Shown here piece by piece: positions 24,446 to 32,098 of a DNA stretch of 64,000 nucleotides. Position 1 is the first letter of the stretch. The number at the start of each line of letters is the position of its first letter. A program made the translations under genes and the position numbers. The notes under the pieces were generated by a model, which did no database searches, was not told the DNA's origin, and worked only from the letters and a program-made list of their open reading frames with translations. Source of the DNA: Phycisphaeraceae bacterium (GTDB lineage Bacteria; Planctomycetota; Phycisphaerae; Phycisphaerales; UBA1924); contig JACKHC010000001.1 in the NCBI GenBank assembly GCA_020639235.1, positions 62,001-126,000 on the forward strand. The letters run 5' to 3'.

Positions 24446-24819
24446 GCAACTACTCCGCTGTTGCGACGTGCGATATTCACAACGCATGTGCAACCGGCGT
24501 GCCGGGTCGAAACTCCAAGCGTCGGGTCGCAACCGCTCTGACAGCCCAAATCTAGTGATACTGCCAGCCGATGATGGTTGTTCGCGATTGCACCGGCTGC
24601 CATACTGGCAGTCGCCCCTCGGCCGAGAGACTCGCGCGTTGCGCCTCGACCACGATGCGGACTCGCTAACTCGGCGACGAGACCGCCCACCGGTACCAGC
24701 GGTCGGAGCGCTCCGCCGCTCCGGTGACTCCGAGCCGAGGTGGATTCTCCTCTTGTGGGGCTCGACGCATTGCGCTAGGAACTCCGTATGCCCTCAAGCG
24801 GGCGTTCAGGAGTCACGTC
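24446..24819. other. Divergent promoter region between CBASS and parA
   Basis: No gene is supported in this 374 bp gap. It must carry promoters for both units. A nested inverted structure is visible: outer arms ACTGCCAG (24560-24567) and CTGGCAGT (24605-24612), inner arms CAGCCG (24565-24570) and CGGCTG (24594-24599). Confidence 0.45.
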
Positions 24820-25695
24820 ATGTCCACCGAGAGTCGCCAACCCATCACCATCGCTATCGGGAACCAGAAGGGCGGCACCGGCAAGTCGACCGTGACGGTT
24901 CACCTCGCCGCGGCACTCGGCCTGGCTGGAAAGCGATGCCTGATCATCGACCTCGACCCTGCGTCGGGCTCCACGAAACACCTCGGCGTGCCCATCGACA
25001 GCTTTGCCGGCACGCTCGAACTGCTTACCACAGACGATGCCCTGGAGAGCCTGGTCGTCACCAAGGACATGCCACGCGGCGTGTCGCTGATCCCGTCGCG
25101 GCCGCAGCTCGCCGAGATCGAGACCCACCTCTCACGGTTCATGGACCGCAGCCGCCTGCTCGAACGAGCCATCCAGGAGTCAACCGCCACGTACGACTTT
25201 GTGCTTCTCGACACCAGCCCGTCCGCCGGATTCGCGACCACGGTCGCGGCGTACGCCGAGGCCCAGTGGTTCCTGCTCACCGCCTTCCCGCACCCGCTCT
25301 CACTCGCGGGACTGGATGAGGCGTTCCGCGACATCGCGGATGTCCGCCGGCTCCGCAACCCGTCGCTGGAGGTGCTCGGCGTCCTGCTCACCAACGTCGA
25401 CCGGCGGGCTCGACGGCTGCGCTCGCAGGTCGAAACCTCGCTCGCCGCCATCGCCCCCGGCCGACTCTTCCAGACCGTCATCTCGCAGGCCGTGGCGATC
25501 CCGGAATCCTCGGGACGCGGATGCACGGTGTTCCAGCTGCCGGGTGGTGACCACCTGCCGTCTGCGGAGCAGTTCCTCGACTTCGCGTGGGAGGTCACGC
25601 ACCGGATCGCCCATCGCGACGAGTTCCTTTCGGGAACGCTCCCGCCAAGGCTCGGACGTGACGCTCCGACCGACTCAACCCGGCTTGTGGCGTAG
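24820..25695 (+). CDS. parA: ParA-family partition ATPase
   Basis: A 291-residue protein beginning MSTESRQPIT; the longer upstream frame is not supported. The deviant Walker A NQKGGTGKST (signature Lys17, Lys22) is followed by Walker A' IIDLDPASGST (about 45-55) and Walker B FVLLDTSPSAGF (about 126-137), the ParA/MinD pattern. There is no N-terminal HTH, so it resembles a type Ib or phage-type ParA. It would segregate or stabilise an extrachromosomal form of the element. The next gene, 10 nt downstream, may encode its DNA-binding partner. Confidence 0.9.
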   Translation: MSTESRQPITIAIGNQKGGTGKSTVTVHLAAALGLAGKRCLIIDLDPASGSTKHLGVPIDSFAGTLELLTTDDALESLVVTKDMPRGVSLIPSRPQLAEIETHLSRFMDRSRLLERAIQESTATYDFVLLDTSPSAGFATTVAAYAEAQWFLLTAFPHPLSLAGLDEAFRDIADVRRLRNPSLEVLGVLLTNVDRRARRLRSQVETSLAAIAPGRLFQTVISQAVAIPESSGRGCTVFQLPGGDHLPSAEQFLDFAWEVTHRIAHRDEFLSGTLPPRLGRDAPTDSTRLVA

Positions 25696-25705
25696 AGGAA
25701 CAGCC

Positions 25706-26167
25706 ATGGCCAAAGCCCTCCGGTCGGACCGACCCACTTCCTCACTCGCACGGCTCCTTGACCCGGCCTCCGCAAGCCGGGCGATCGAGCCGCTCCCGGA
25801 GAGAACGATTCGAACGCCCACGCCTGCGGATGAGCCCGCTTCGCCGCCGGCCGGAGGCCGAGCACGACGCTCGGGTCGGCACGAGGTGACGCACCTGAAA
25901 CGCGAACTCGTGCTCTCGCCGCACGCCGACGAGACGTTCAACCGTCTCATCGAGGCTCTTCGACGGAGCACCGGCACACGGCTCACTGCGAGCCACGCGT
26001 TCCGTGCACTCATGCGTGCCGTGCATCCAGGCATCGGCACGATCCCGGTATCGCGCGGGGAGCGTCTGCGACTCCCGAGCAACGCCCCGGCGTACCAGCA
26101 CGAACGCGATGAGTTCGAGAACGCACTCGCCAGGCTGATCAGCTCATCTCTCTCGCGATTCGACTGA
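25706..26167 (+). CDS. Possible centromere-binding partner of ParA
   Basis: A 153-residue protein beginning MAKALRSDRP, 10 nt after parA. The N-terminal 65 residues are Pro/Ala/Arg-rich and probably disordered. The C-terminal half (about residues 68-125) has LKRELVLSPHADETFNRLIEALRRSTGTRLTASHAFRALMRAV, which looks like a ribbon-helix-helix or helical DNA-binding segment. Type Ib ParA systems use short partners of this form, placed directly after parA. No ParB nuclease or HTH motif is seen. The partner role rests on gene order and shape. Confidence 0.6.
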   Translation: MAKALRSDRPTSSLARLLDPASASRAIEPLPERTIRTPTPADEPASPPAGGRARRSGRHEVTHLKRELVLSPHADETFNRLIEALRRSTGTRLTASHAFRALMRAVHPGIGTIPVSRGERLRLPSNAPAYQHERDEFENALARLISSSLSRFD

Positions 26168-26292
26168 CGGAAGAACGCGAGTCATCTCGGACACTTGCCC
26201 GGTTCGCCCTCCTTGGAGCACACGCCGAGGGGATCCCTCCATAACGACTCCGTCGGCAGAGACATCAAGGTTCTCTTGCAAAGGAGGTTCGC

Positions 26293-26637
26293 ATGCAGCA
26301 AGGCAGACAGAACGGCAACACCGCCAAGCCCTCGGGCACCAACGGGCAGACCCCAAGGCAGGCCTCGAACAGGCCCGTCCACACGGTCCGCTTCGGTGCT
26401 CTCAAGGCGGCGGTGTGGCTCAACGAGACGTCGGTCGGACCCATCCACAACGTGACGGTCTCCCGTTCCTACAAGGACGGAGACACGTGGAAGGACTCCG
26501 GCAGCTTCGGCTACGACGACCTGCTCCCCATGGCCAAGGCCCTCAACGCCGCTCACTCGTGGATCAACGAGCAGAAGCAGAAGATGGCCGAGTCCAGGAT
26601 GGAGATGGAGGCCAGCGACGACCAGATCCCGGTCTGA
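26293..26637 (+). CDS. Small conserved planctomycete-type protein, paralogue of the one at 17957
   Basis: A 114-residue protein with a very strong AAGGAGG ribosome-binding site just upstream (about 26280-26286), suggesting high expression. The N-terminal 28 residues are Gln/Asn/Gly-rich linker. The core HTVRFGALKAAVWLNET ... IHNVTVSRSYKDGDTWKDSGSFGYDDLLPMAKALNAAHSWI matches the 84-residue paralogue. The tail is charged and helical. Its place among replication, partition and transfer genes suggests a nucleic-acid-related maintenance role, unproven. Confidence 0.8.
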   Translation: MQQGRQNGNTAKPSGTNGQTPRQASNRPVHTVRFGALKAAVWLNETSVGPIHNVTVSRSYKDGDTWKDSGSFGYDDLLPMAKALNAAHSWINEQKQKMAESRMEMEASDDQIPV

Positions 26638-26739
26638 TGCTGTCTCCGTCCACCGTGTTCCGTGCTTCATCTCGATGGTTCCGTGTTCATAGGGTGCTCC
26701 CTGCCGACACCCTCAACAGTTCTGAAGGGACATTCCACG

Positions 26740-27483
26740 ATGACGGGCGCCAACCCACAAGCCGACCAATCCCGATCGCTCACAGCGGCTGTGGTCCGGG
26801 CGCCCGTCGTTGTGACCATTGACGGACCCGCCGGGAGCGGGAAGTCCACGCTCGCCGCCGAACTTGCCGCCCGACTGCAGGGCGTCGCTCTGCACACGGG
26901 GCGTCACTACCGCGCCGTGGCACTGGCAGTCGAGCGGGCGGGCCTCGAGCCGGGCGACGAGCTCTCCCTCGCGTCGTGGCTCCGGGACGCGGCACCCTCG
27001 CTGACCGCCGCTGGGGCACTCACGCTGCACGGAGCGACCTTCACCCCCTCGGACCTTGAGACGCACGATGCCGACGAGGTCGTCAGCTCCATCAGCAACC
27101 AACCGATCGTCCGCCGAAGGCTCATCGACCTCCAGCGGGCATGGGTGCATGCATGGACACAGGCCGGACGGAGCGTCATCGTTGAGGGACGCGATGCGGG
27201 GACACAGATCGCCCCGCACGCACACCGCCGCTTCTACCTCACATGCAGCGCGACAGAACGGGCCGAGCGGAGACTCCGGCAGCGGAACTCCGTCACCGAG
27301 GACTTCCTACGGATCCGCGGAGAGATCGAGGCACGCGACGCTGAGGACCAGGGACTCGGGCGGACCACCCCGGACACGCCGGGGGTCGTGACCCTCGCGA
27401 CCGACGGACGCGAGCGACGGGATGTCCTGACGAGCCTCCTTCGGTTTGTGCTCGACGCGGACCCGGCCAACGACAGACGCTGA
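26740..27483 (+). CDS. cmk: Cytidylate kinase ((d)CMP kinase) on the mobile element
   Basis: A 247-residue protein from the ATG at 26740 (MTGANPQADQ). The P-loop GPAGSGKS (29-36) and the (d)CMP-kinase pattern are clear: GVALHTGRHYRAVALA (usually LDTGAMYRA), a VIVEGRDAGTQIAPHA segment for CMP binding (normally EGRDIGT), and RAERRLRQ for the lid. It phosphorylates CMP/dCMP to the diphosphate. The position among plasmid genes is unusual, since cmk is normally a single housekeeping gene; a phage-like nucleotide-supply role or a second copy is possible. LHTG replaces LDTG in the phosphate-binding segment. Confidence 0.85.
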   Translation: MTGANPQADQSRSLTAAVVRAPVVVTIDGPAGSGKSTLAAELAARLQGVALHTGRHYRAVALAVERAGLEPGDELSLASWLRDAAPSLTAAGALTLHGATFTPSDLETHDADEVVSSISNQPIVRRRLIDLQRAWVHAWTQAGRSVIVEGRDAGTQIAPHAHRRFYLTCSATERAERRLRQRNSVTEDFLRIRGEIEARDAEDQGLGRTTPDTPGVVTLATDGRERRDVLTSLLRFVLDADPANDRR

Positions 27484-27635
27484 TCTTTGACCGGCGGGCC
27501 GTGCCGGGCGGCCATGACATTTCTGGTAACGGGTAGACACTCGCAGCTGGTCACTCGCCGGTCACGCGTTGGGAGTTCCCTCCCGACCGACGGGCGAGGG
27601 ACCGGTGGTGCACACACAAGAAGGTTCTCTCATTC

Positions 27636-27669
27636 ACGGCCACGCAGCGTGCGGGGCCGTTCGGTTTTT
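27636..27669 (+). terminator. Possible intrinsic terminator or leader hairpin after cmk
   Basis: ACGGCC (27636-27641) pairs perfectly with GGCCGT (27655-27660), followed by a short T-run (27665-27669). It lies 153 bp after the cmk stop and just before the DUF932 gene, so it could end the cmk transcript or act in the leader of the next gene. The stem is short. Confidence 0.45.
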
Positions 27670-27693
27670 CACACACAGACACAGGAGTACGCC

Positions 27694-28737
27694 ATGACCA
27701 AGTCCACGCTCACGCGGGCGAGCCAGCAGCTCTTCCGCCGCTCACCCGACGAGACATTCGCAACGCTCGACGACCTCTGGCGGCATTGCCAGCGGCAACG
27801 GGACGAATCGACCGACATGTGGGAGCGTCCCGAATCTCTTCGCCCGATGGCCGAAGGCGACCGGCTCGCCCTGGCAGTCGGTTCCGACTCGCCCCTCCGG
27901 CTGAACGGCTGGAGCTTCAGCCAGCTCTGCTCGCTCGCGGGCATCAGCAAGGACACCGTCAACCGGCTCACGCCGGAGACGGCCGCACTCGTCTTCGAGG
28001 AGACCATGCCCAGGGCGGGCAAGCCGCTCCAGGTCCACACGCAGAACACGCTCGTCCGGTCGGTGCACGCCGCGTCGTACACGCGGCTGCACAACATCGA
28101 GCTGCTCTCGATCGTGCGGGAGTTCGCGACCGACTTCGGTCCGCCGCAGGCAGCCGGTGCCGAAGGCACACAGGGCGGCACCGGGCTCTACTGCGGGGAG
28201 CAGGACATGTTCTGCTTCCTCGTTGACCCCGCCGGCTGGACCGAGATTGACGGCGAGGCCTTCGCGCCGGGGTTCTTCCTCTGGAACTCGGAAGTGGGCA
28301 AGCGATCGGTGGGCATCCAGACGTTCTGGTTCCAGGCGATCTGCCGCAACCACATCGTCTGGGACGCGGTGGAGGTCATCGACTTCTCCCGCAAGCACAC
28401 CGCCCGCGTCGGAGACGCCGTCGGCGAGATCCGCCGGCTCATCCACCGACTGGTCGAGCGGCGTGACGAGCGTCGCGATTGCTTCGCCCAGGTCATCGCG
28501 AAGGCGATGAAGACCTCCCTCGGCAGCGAGGAAGAGGACGTCGCGAAGTTGCTCGCCCGCCACGGCGTGACCAGGAGCATGGCCAAAGAGGCCCTGTCGA
28601 TCGCTCGTCAGGACGGCCGCTTCACCATCTTCTCGATCGTGGACGCCCTGACGCGACTGTCTGGGCAGATCGCCAACGCGGGCGACCGGACCGACGCCGA
28701 CGCGGCCGCATCCGGGCTCCTGGCACTCGCCAAGTGA
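27694..28737 (+). CDS. DUF932 plasmid/phage-type protein
   Basis: A 347-residue protein from the ATG at 27694, behind an AGGAG ribosome-binding site. Features of DUF932 proteins are visible: a central block around FSQLCSLAGISKDTVNRLTPETAALVFEE (about residues 74-103), VHAASYTRLHNIELL, and a conserved IQTFWFQAICRNHIVWDA segment (about 207-226). The C-terminal 90 residues are helical. These proteins are frequent on plasmids and integrative elements, often next to ardC, but have no settled function; a role in plasmid maintenance or antirestriction is often assumed. The neighbourhood fits that pattern. Confidence 0.8.
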   Translation: MTKSTLTRASQQLFRRSPDETFATLDDLWRHCQRQRDESTDMWERPESLRPMAEGDRLALAVGSDSPLRLNGWSFSQLCSLAGISKDTVNRLTPETAALVFEETMPRAGKPLQVHTQNTLVRSVHAASYTRLHNIELLSIVREFATDFGPPQAAGAEGTQGGTGLYCGEQDMFCFLVDPAGWTEIDGEAFAPGFFLWNSEVGKRSVGIQTFWFQAICRNHIVWDAVEVIDFSRKHTARVGDAVGEIRRLIHRLVERRDERRDCFAQVIAKAMKTSLGSEEEDVAKLLARHGVTRSMAKEALSIARQDGRFTIFSIVDALTRLSGQIANAGDRTDADAAASGLLALAK

Positions 28738-29186
28738 CGGCAGGTTTCTCCGCAAGGTTGAGAGCTCATGCACCACCGGCTCTCGACCCATCCGCCCGCC
28801 TCCCACGCCCAAACATCCGGTGCTCGTCCTCGCCGCTGGAGCATCGTGTCCCTGCCGATCTGCATGAGCGACCGGCTCTTGCGAGGGTCCCGAACGCAGG
28901 CCTCGCCTGTGTCCACTGGGTCCGTCGGTTCGCAGGCCTTCCCGATCCGCGGTTGATGGACGTGTGTCTTCTGCCTTGTTCATGGGCGGCCGCAGCTCGC
29001 CACCGCCGCTCCGCTCGGCGTCTGCGGGCCGCACGACCGTCGCCAGCACAAGGCTGTCACCGCTCGTGCTCCTTCGGACCCTGCGCCGCCGCGGCGTCTC
29101 GCGCGGCCGCCGTCCTCCACGCGGTGCGTGCGGTCCCCCGGCTCGGGCGGGGGGACACACCCGCCCCGCTTTATGGAGGACACACA
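28738..29186. other. Gene-free leader region before the ArdC-like gene
   Basis: No gene is supported in this 449 bp. Several stem-loops are visible: an 8-bp stem beginning TTGAGAGC just after the DUF932 stop (one G-T pair), a bulged GC-rich stem in 28990-29035, and the two competing hairpins at 29133-29166. The region may be a long untranslated leader of the antirestriction gene. Confidence 0.5.
29133..29170 (+). promoter_or_regulatory. Two mutually exclusive hairpins just before ardC
   Basis: Hairpin A pairs GTCCCCC (29133-29139) with GGGGGAC (29150-29156). Hairpin B pairs GGGCGGG (29145-29151) with CCCGCCC (29160-29166). They share bases, so only one can form. B ends a few bases before the GGAGG (29175-29179) of the ArdC-like gene. 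This looks like an attenuator or translational switch, but it is also a very GC-rich stretch. Confidence 0.4.
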
Positions 29187-30014
29187 ATGAAAGCAGAAGA
29201 CACACTCGACGTCATCAACAACGCACTCAACGGGCTCGCCAGCGAACTCGCCGAAGGACGCAGTGAACAGCTCAGGCGTTACCTGGGGTTCATGGGCCGG
29301 TTCCACGCGTACAGCGTCGGCAACATCATGCTGATCTGGTCGCAGCGTCCCGATGCCACCCGCGTCGCGGGCTTCCGCACATGGAAGTCCATGGGACGGC
29401 AGGTCCGGCGAGGAGAGAAAGGGATCGGCATCGTGGCGCCGATGAGGCTCCGAACCCAGGCATCCGAATCGCCCGCCGAGCCATCGGCGGAGTCCAAGGA
29501 AGACCGGGTCCGCTTCCGCGTGGCGTACGTCTTCGACATCGCCCAGACCGATGGCGATGACGTGCCGGAGTTCGCTCGGGTGCAGGGCGACCCGGGTTCG
29601 ATGCTCGAACGGCTCAGAAGCTTCGCCGCCAGCCGCGGCATCACCATCGACACGGACGACTCGCTCGGCAGTGCCCTTGGGGTCTCGCGTGGCGGACGAA
29701 TCAGCCTCCGCCCCGGACTTCCGCCCGCCGAGGAGTTCGGCACACTCGCCCACGAGCTTGCCCACGAGCTGCTGCACCGCAACACCGAAGCACGCCCCGA
29801 CAAGACCGTGCGAGAACTTGAGGCCGAATCCGTTGCCTATGCCGTCACCTCCGCGGTCGGTCTGACGCCCGGCACATCATCGCGTGACTACATCCACCTG
29901 TACCGAGGCGATGAGGCCAAGCTGCTGGAGTCTCTGGCGAACATCCGGGACGCAGCCCACCCAATCGTGGAGTTCCTGTTCAGCACGGAGGACACACTCC
30001 GGACCGCGGCGTAG
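29187..30014 (+). CDS. ArdC-like antirestriction protein with metallopeptidase domain
   Basis: A 275-residue protein from the ATG at 29187 (GGAGG at 29175-29179). The N-terminal 120 residues match the ArdC single-stranded-DNA-binding domain (SVGNIMLIWSQRPDATRVAGFRTWKSMGRQVRRGEKG). The C-terminal part is a zincin with HELAHELLH (His189, His193) and downstream ELEAESVAYAV supplying the third ligand. ArdC proteins protect incoming conjugative DNA from restriction in the new host. The gene stands 449 bp after the DUF932 gene with a long structured leader and is followed by a terminator. Confidence 0.9.
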   Translation: MKAEDTLDVINNALNGLASELAEGRSEQLRRYLGFMGRFHAYSVGNIMLIWSQRPDATRVAGFRTWKSMGRQVRRGEKGIGIVAPMRLRTQASESPAEPSAESKEDRVRFRVAYVFDIAQTDGDDVPEFARVQGDPGSMLERLRSFAASRGITIDTDDSLGSALGVSRGGRISLRPGLPPAEEFGTLAHELAHELLHRNTEARPDKTVRELEAESVAYAVTSAVGLTPGTSSRDYIHLYRGDEAKLLESLANIRDAAHPIVEFLFSTEDTLRTAA

Positions 30015-30022
30015 CCGCTTCA

Positions 30023-30048
30023 CCCGCCGGTTCAGCCGGCGGGTTTCT
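30023..30048 (+). terminator. Intrinsic terminator after ardC
   Basis: A perfect 8-bp stem CCCGCCGG/CCGGCGGG (30023-30030 with 30036-30043), loop ttcag, followed by TTTCT. It starts 8 nt after the stop codon of the ArdC-like gene. Confidence 0.75.
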
Positions 30049-30146
30049 CCGCGTATACGGGGATCGACTTTTGACCGTGGGTGTGGCACGTTCCGGATGC
30101 GTGCTGCACAAGCGAACAACGACAGAAGACAGAAGGAGAACAACAG

Positions 30147-30569
30147 ATGCCGACAGCAAATGAACTCGATACAGATACTGAACTCCACATCACCGCCGAC
30201 TGGGGCAAGTGGCCGGACGTCGAAGGGCGGGACCGGGTGCAACTGACCGAAGATGCCAGACGACGACTGGACTATGTCATGAACAACATGGACCTGGAGT
30301 GCATGGCCAGCGTGGAACTGGAGCTGCTGCTCCCGATCTTCCACCGCAGGCCGCTCTTCCAGCGGATGCTCCTGGCCTTCGGGTGGAACTGCGTGCTCAT
30401 CGCCACCTTCGACAACCTCGAACTCGACGTTGAGTACGTCGAAAGCCAAGGCTATTTCCGCATCCTCAACGTCTGGGCGACGAAGCCCAAGAGCCGCTCG
30501 ACGTGCCGGGTGCCGGCCGTACCGATTCCGTGGCACCTGATTCCTCTCTACAAGCCGCACATCGTGTGA
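30147..30569 (+). CDS. Hypothetical protein of the transfer region
   Basis: A 140-residue acidic protein beginning MPTANELDTD, with an AAGGAG ribosome-binding site about 12 nt upstream. It has no transmembrane segments. The middle contains DARRRLDYVMNNMDLECMASVELELLLPIF, then alternating strands and a proline-rich C-terminus (VPAVPIPWHLIPLYKP). I do not recognise a family. It has its own terminator upstream and stands between the antirestriction gene and the replication-relaxation-like pair. Confidence 0.6.
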   Translation: MPTANELDTDTELHITADWGKWPDVEGRDRVQLTEDARRRLDYVMNNMDLECMASVELELLLPIFHRRPLFQRMLLAFGWNCVLIATFDNLELDVEYVESQGYFRILNVWATKPKSRSTCRVPAVPIPWHLIPLYKPHIV

Positions 30570-30758
30570 GTCTCCGCCAAGAAGCGAGCCGCGGGCCGTT
30601 CCCGACCCGCGGCGGCTCGTCCCATGGAGTATGAAGCCAGCGCAAAGATTGCCGGCGTTCGACCGCTACCGCAAAGAGTCCAAACCCGCCTCGGCCAGGT
30701 GCCGCTCGCAGACAGCTCTTTCTAGAATCCGCCCGTCAGCACCTTCTCAGGACGCACC

Positions 30759-31409
30759 GTGCGGGGCCAGAAACCGTCCATTCTGACGACTCGGGATACA
30801 GAGATCCTGAGCACCCTCACCAAGAGGGTGAGGATTCTGTCGGAACCTCAGATCGCACAGCGGTGGTGGACAAGTTCTACGAACGCCCGCTCCTCCGCAC
30901 GACGAAGTCTCAAGCGGCTGATCGACACAGGCCTGCTGGAGACGGGCGTTGGCTTGTCACACCCGCTGATCCCTCTTGCGTCACCCGTTGTCGCGTGGAC
31001 GCCAGGTTCGCCGGTGCCCGACGCAGAGCAGAGTGCGTATCGCCTGCAGTCCCGCTGGTCCCTGCCACCCGTGAGCACCCGCTGGTTCTCGGCGACCCGT
31101 CGGGCCGGTTCACTCACCGGAGGGTTCGGTGGTCGAACTCCGCGGGCGAGCGAACTGACGCATGACATCCATCTCGCAGAACTGTACATGCGTCTTGAGG
31201 GGCAGCACCCGCCCCTTGCCGCAACCTGGACCAGCGAGACGGAGCTGTACATGCTTGGAATGGGCCGCAACGGACGTCTCCCCGATGCGATGGTCCGGGA
31301 GGGCGAATCCTGGAGAGTGATCGAGTTCGGGGGTGCATACTCAAGCGACAAGGTGCGGGCGTTTCACGAGTTCTGCTCAGACTGTGGGCTCGGATACGAG
31401 ATCTGGTGA
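30759..31409 (+). CDS. Winged-helix protein, replication-relaxation-like
   Basis: A 216-residue protein read from a GTG start. Its N-terminal 60 residues form a winged helix (LTTRDTEILSTLTKRVRILSEPQIAQRWW; SARRSLKRLIDTGLLE). The layout, wHTH then a degenerate alpha/beta domain ending EFGGAYSSDKVRAFHEFC, resembles the replication-relaxation family of conjugative elements. Its stop overlaps the next gene by ATGA. The following protein has the same organisation, so the two may form a heterodimer. Family assignment is moderate; function would be in plasmid replication or relaxosome control. Confidence 0.65.
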   Translation: MRGQKPSILTTRDTEILSTLTKRVRILSEPQIAQRWWTSSTNARSSARRSLKRLIDTGLLETGVGLSHPLIPLASPVVAWTPGSPVPDAEQSAYRLQSRWSLPPVSTRWFSATRRAGSLTGGFGGRTPRASELTHDIHLAELYMRLEGQHPPLAATWTSETELYMLGMGRNGRLPDAMVREGESWRVIEFGGAYSSDKVRAFHEFCSDCGLGYEIW

Positions 31410-32098
31410 TGAACGAGCGGGACCTCGCCATCCTCAAGCACATAGGGCTTTACCGGATATCGCTCCGGCCGATCCTCGCTCGTCTCTTCTTCGACGGCAA
31501 CGAGCCCGCTCTGGCCAACGTGCTCAAGAGACTGAAGGCCGATGGCAGGTTACAGACCTGCACGGGTCTCCCCGGGAACATGAGCTACTACCAGTTGACC
31601 AAGCTCGGAGCGCGGGACGTTGGCGTGCCCGAGGCCCGCGCGGGTGCCCTTGGCAATCAGGCGTTCGGCCAGCATCTCGCGATCCTCTGGTTTTGCTGCG
31701 GAACAACGAAGAGACGGTTTCGCGTGCCAGCAGAGGAACTGCCGCCCGTTCCCGCGGGGGAGTACTGCGTCACCATGGAGGACGGACGACGGTTGCTCCG
31801 CGTGTACGCACCGTCCGACACGGCGGAGCGTGCCAGCATCCATCGGGCGATCGCGGAGCATGTGGAGGTGCTCAGCTCGGACCCCGTTGCGGGCCAGCAC
31901 GTCCGCAACCGGGGGATCGGCATCGCGATCCTCGTCCACAGCATCGAACAGCGGGACGAACTCAAAGCGACCATGCGATCGAGCGACCGGGCCCTCGGAG
32001 GCCTGCGAAAGATGTTCTCCGTGATCGAGGTTGTTCCCTCGATCGCCACACTCAGCCGGATGATCCATGAACTCAGAAGCCACAACAGCCAATCGTGA
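31406..32098 (+). CDS. Second replication-relaxation-like winged-helix protein
   Basis: A 230-residue protein. Residues 1-50 are a winged helix (ERDLAILKHIGLYRISLRPILARLFFDGNEPALANVLKRLKADGRLQ), followed by SYYQLTKLGARDVG, a typical second strand-helix of the family. The C-terminal domain has a basic-hydrophobic alpha/beta pattern. It overlaps the coupling-ATPase gene by 32 bp at its 3' end (32067-32098), an unusually long overlap that implies tight coupling. Confidence 0.65.
   Translation: MMNERDLAILKHIGLYRISLRPILARLFFDGNEPALANVLKRLKADGRLQTCTGLPGNMSYYQLTKLGARDVGVPEARAGALGNQAFGQHLAILWFCCGTTKRRFRVPAEELPPVPAGEYCVTMEDGRRLLRVYAPSDTAERASIHRAIAEHVEVLSSDPVAGQHVRNRGIGIAILVHSIEQRDELKATMRSSDRALGGLRKMFSVIEVVPSIATLSRMIHELRSHNSQS

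Noticed and set aside
30584..30622. GC-rich stem after the 140-aa hypothetical gene
   Set aside because: The arms match only with a three-base bulge and no T-run follows, so it was not listed as a terminator.
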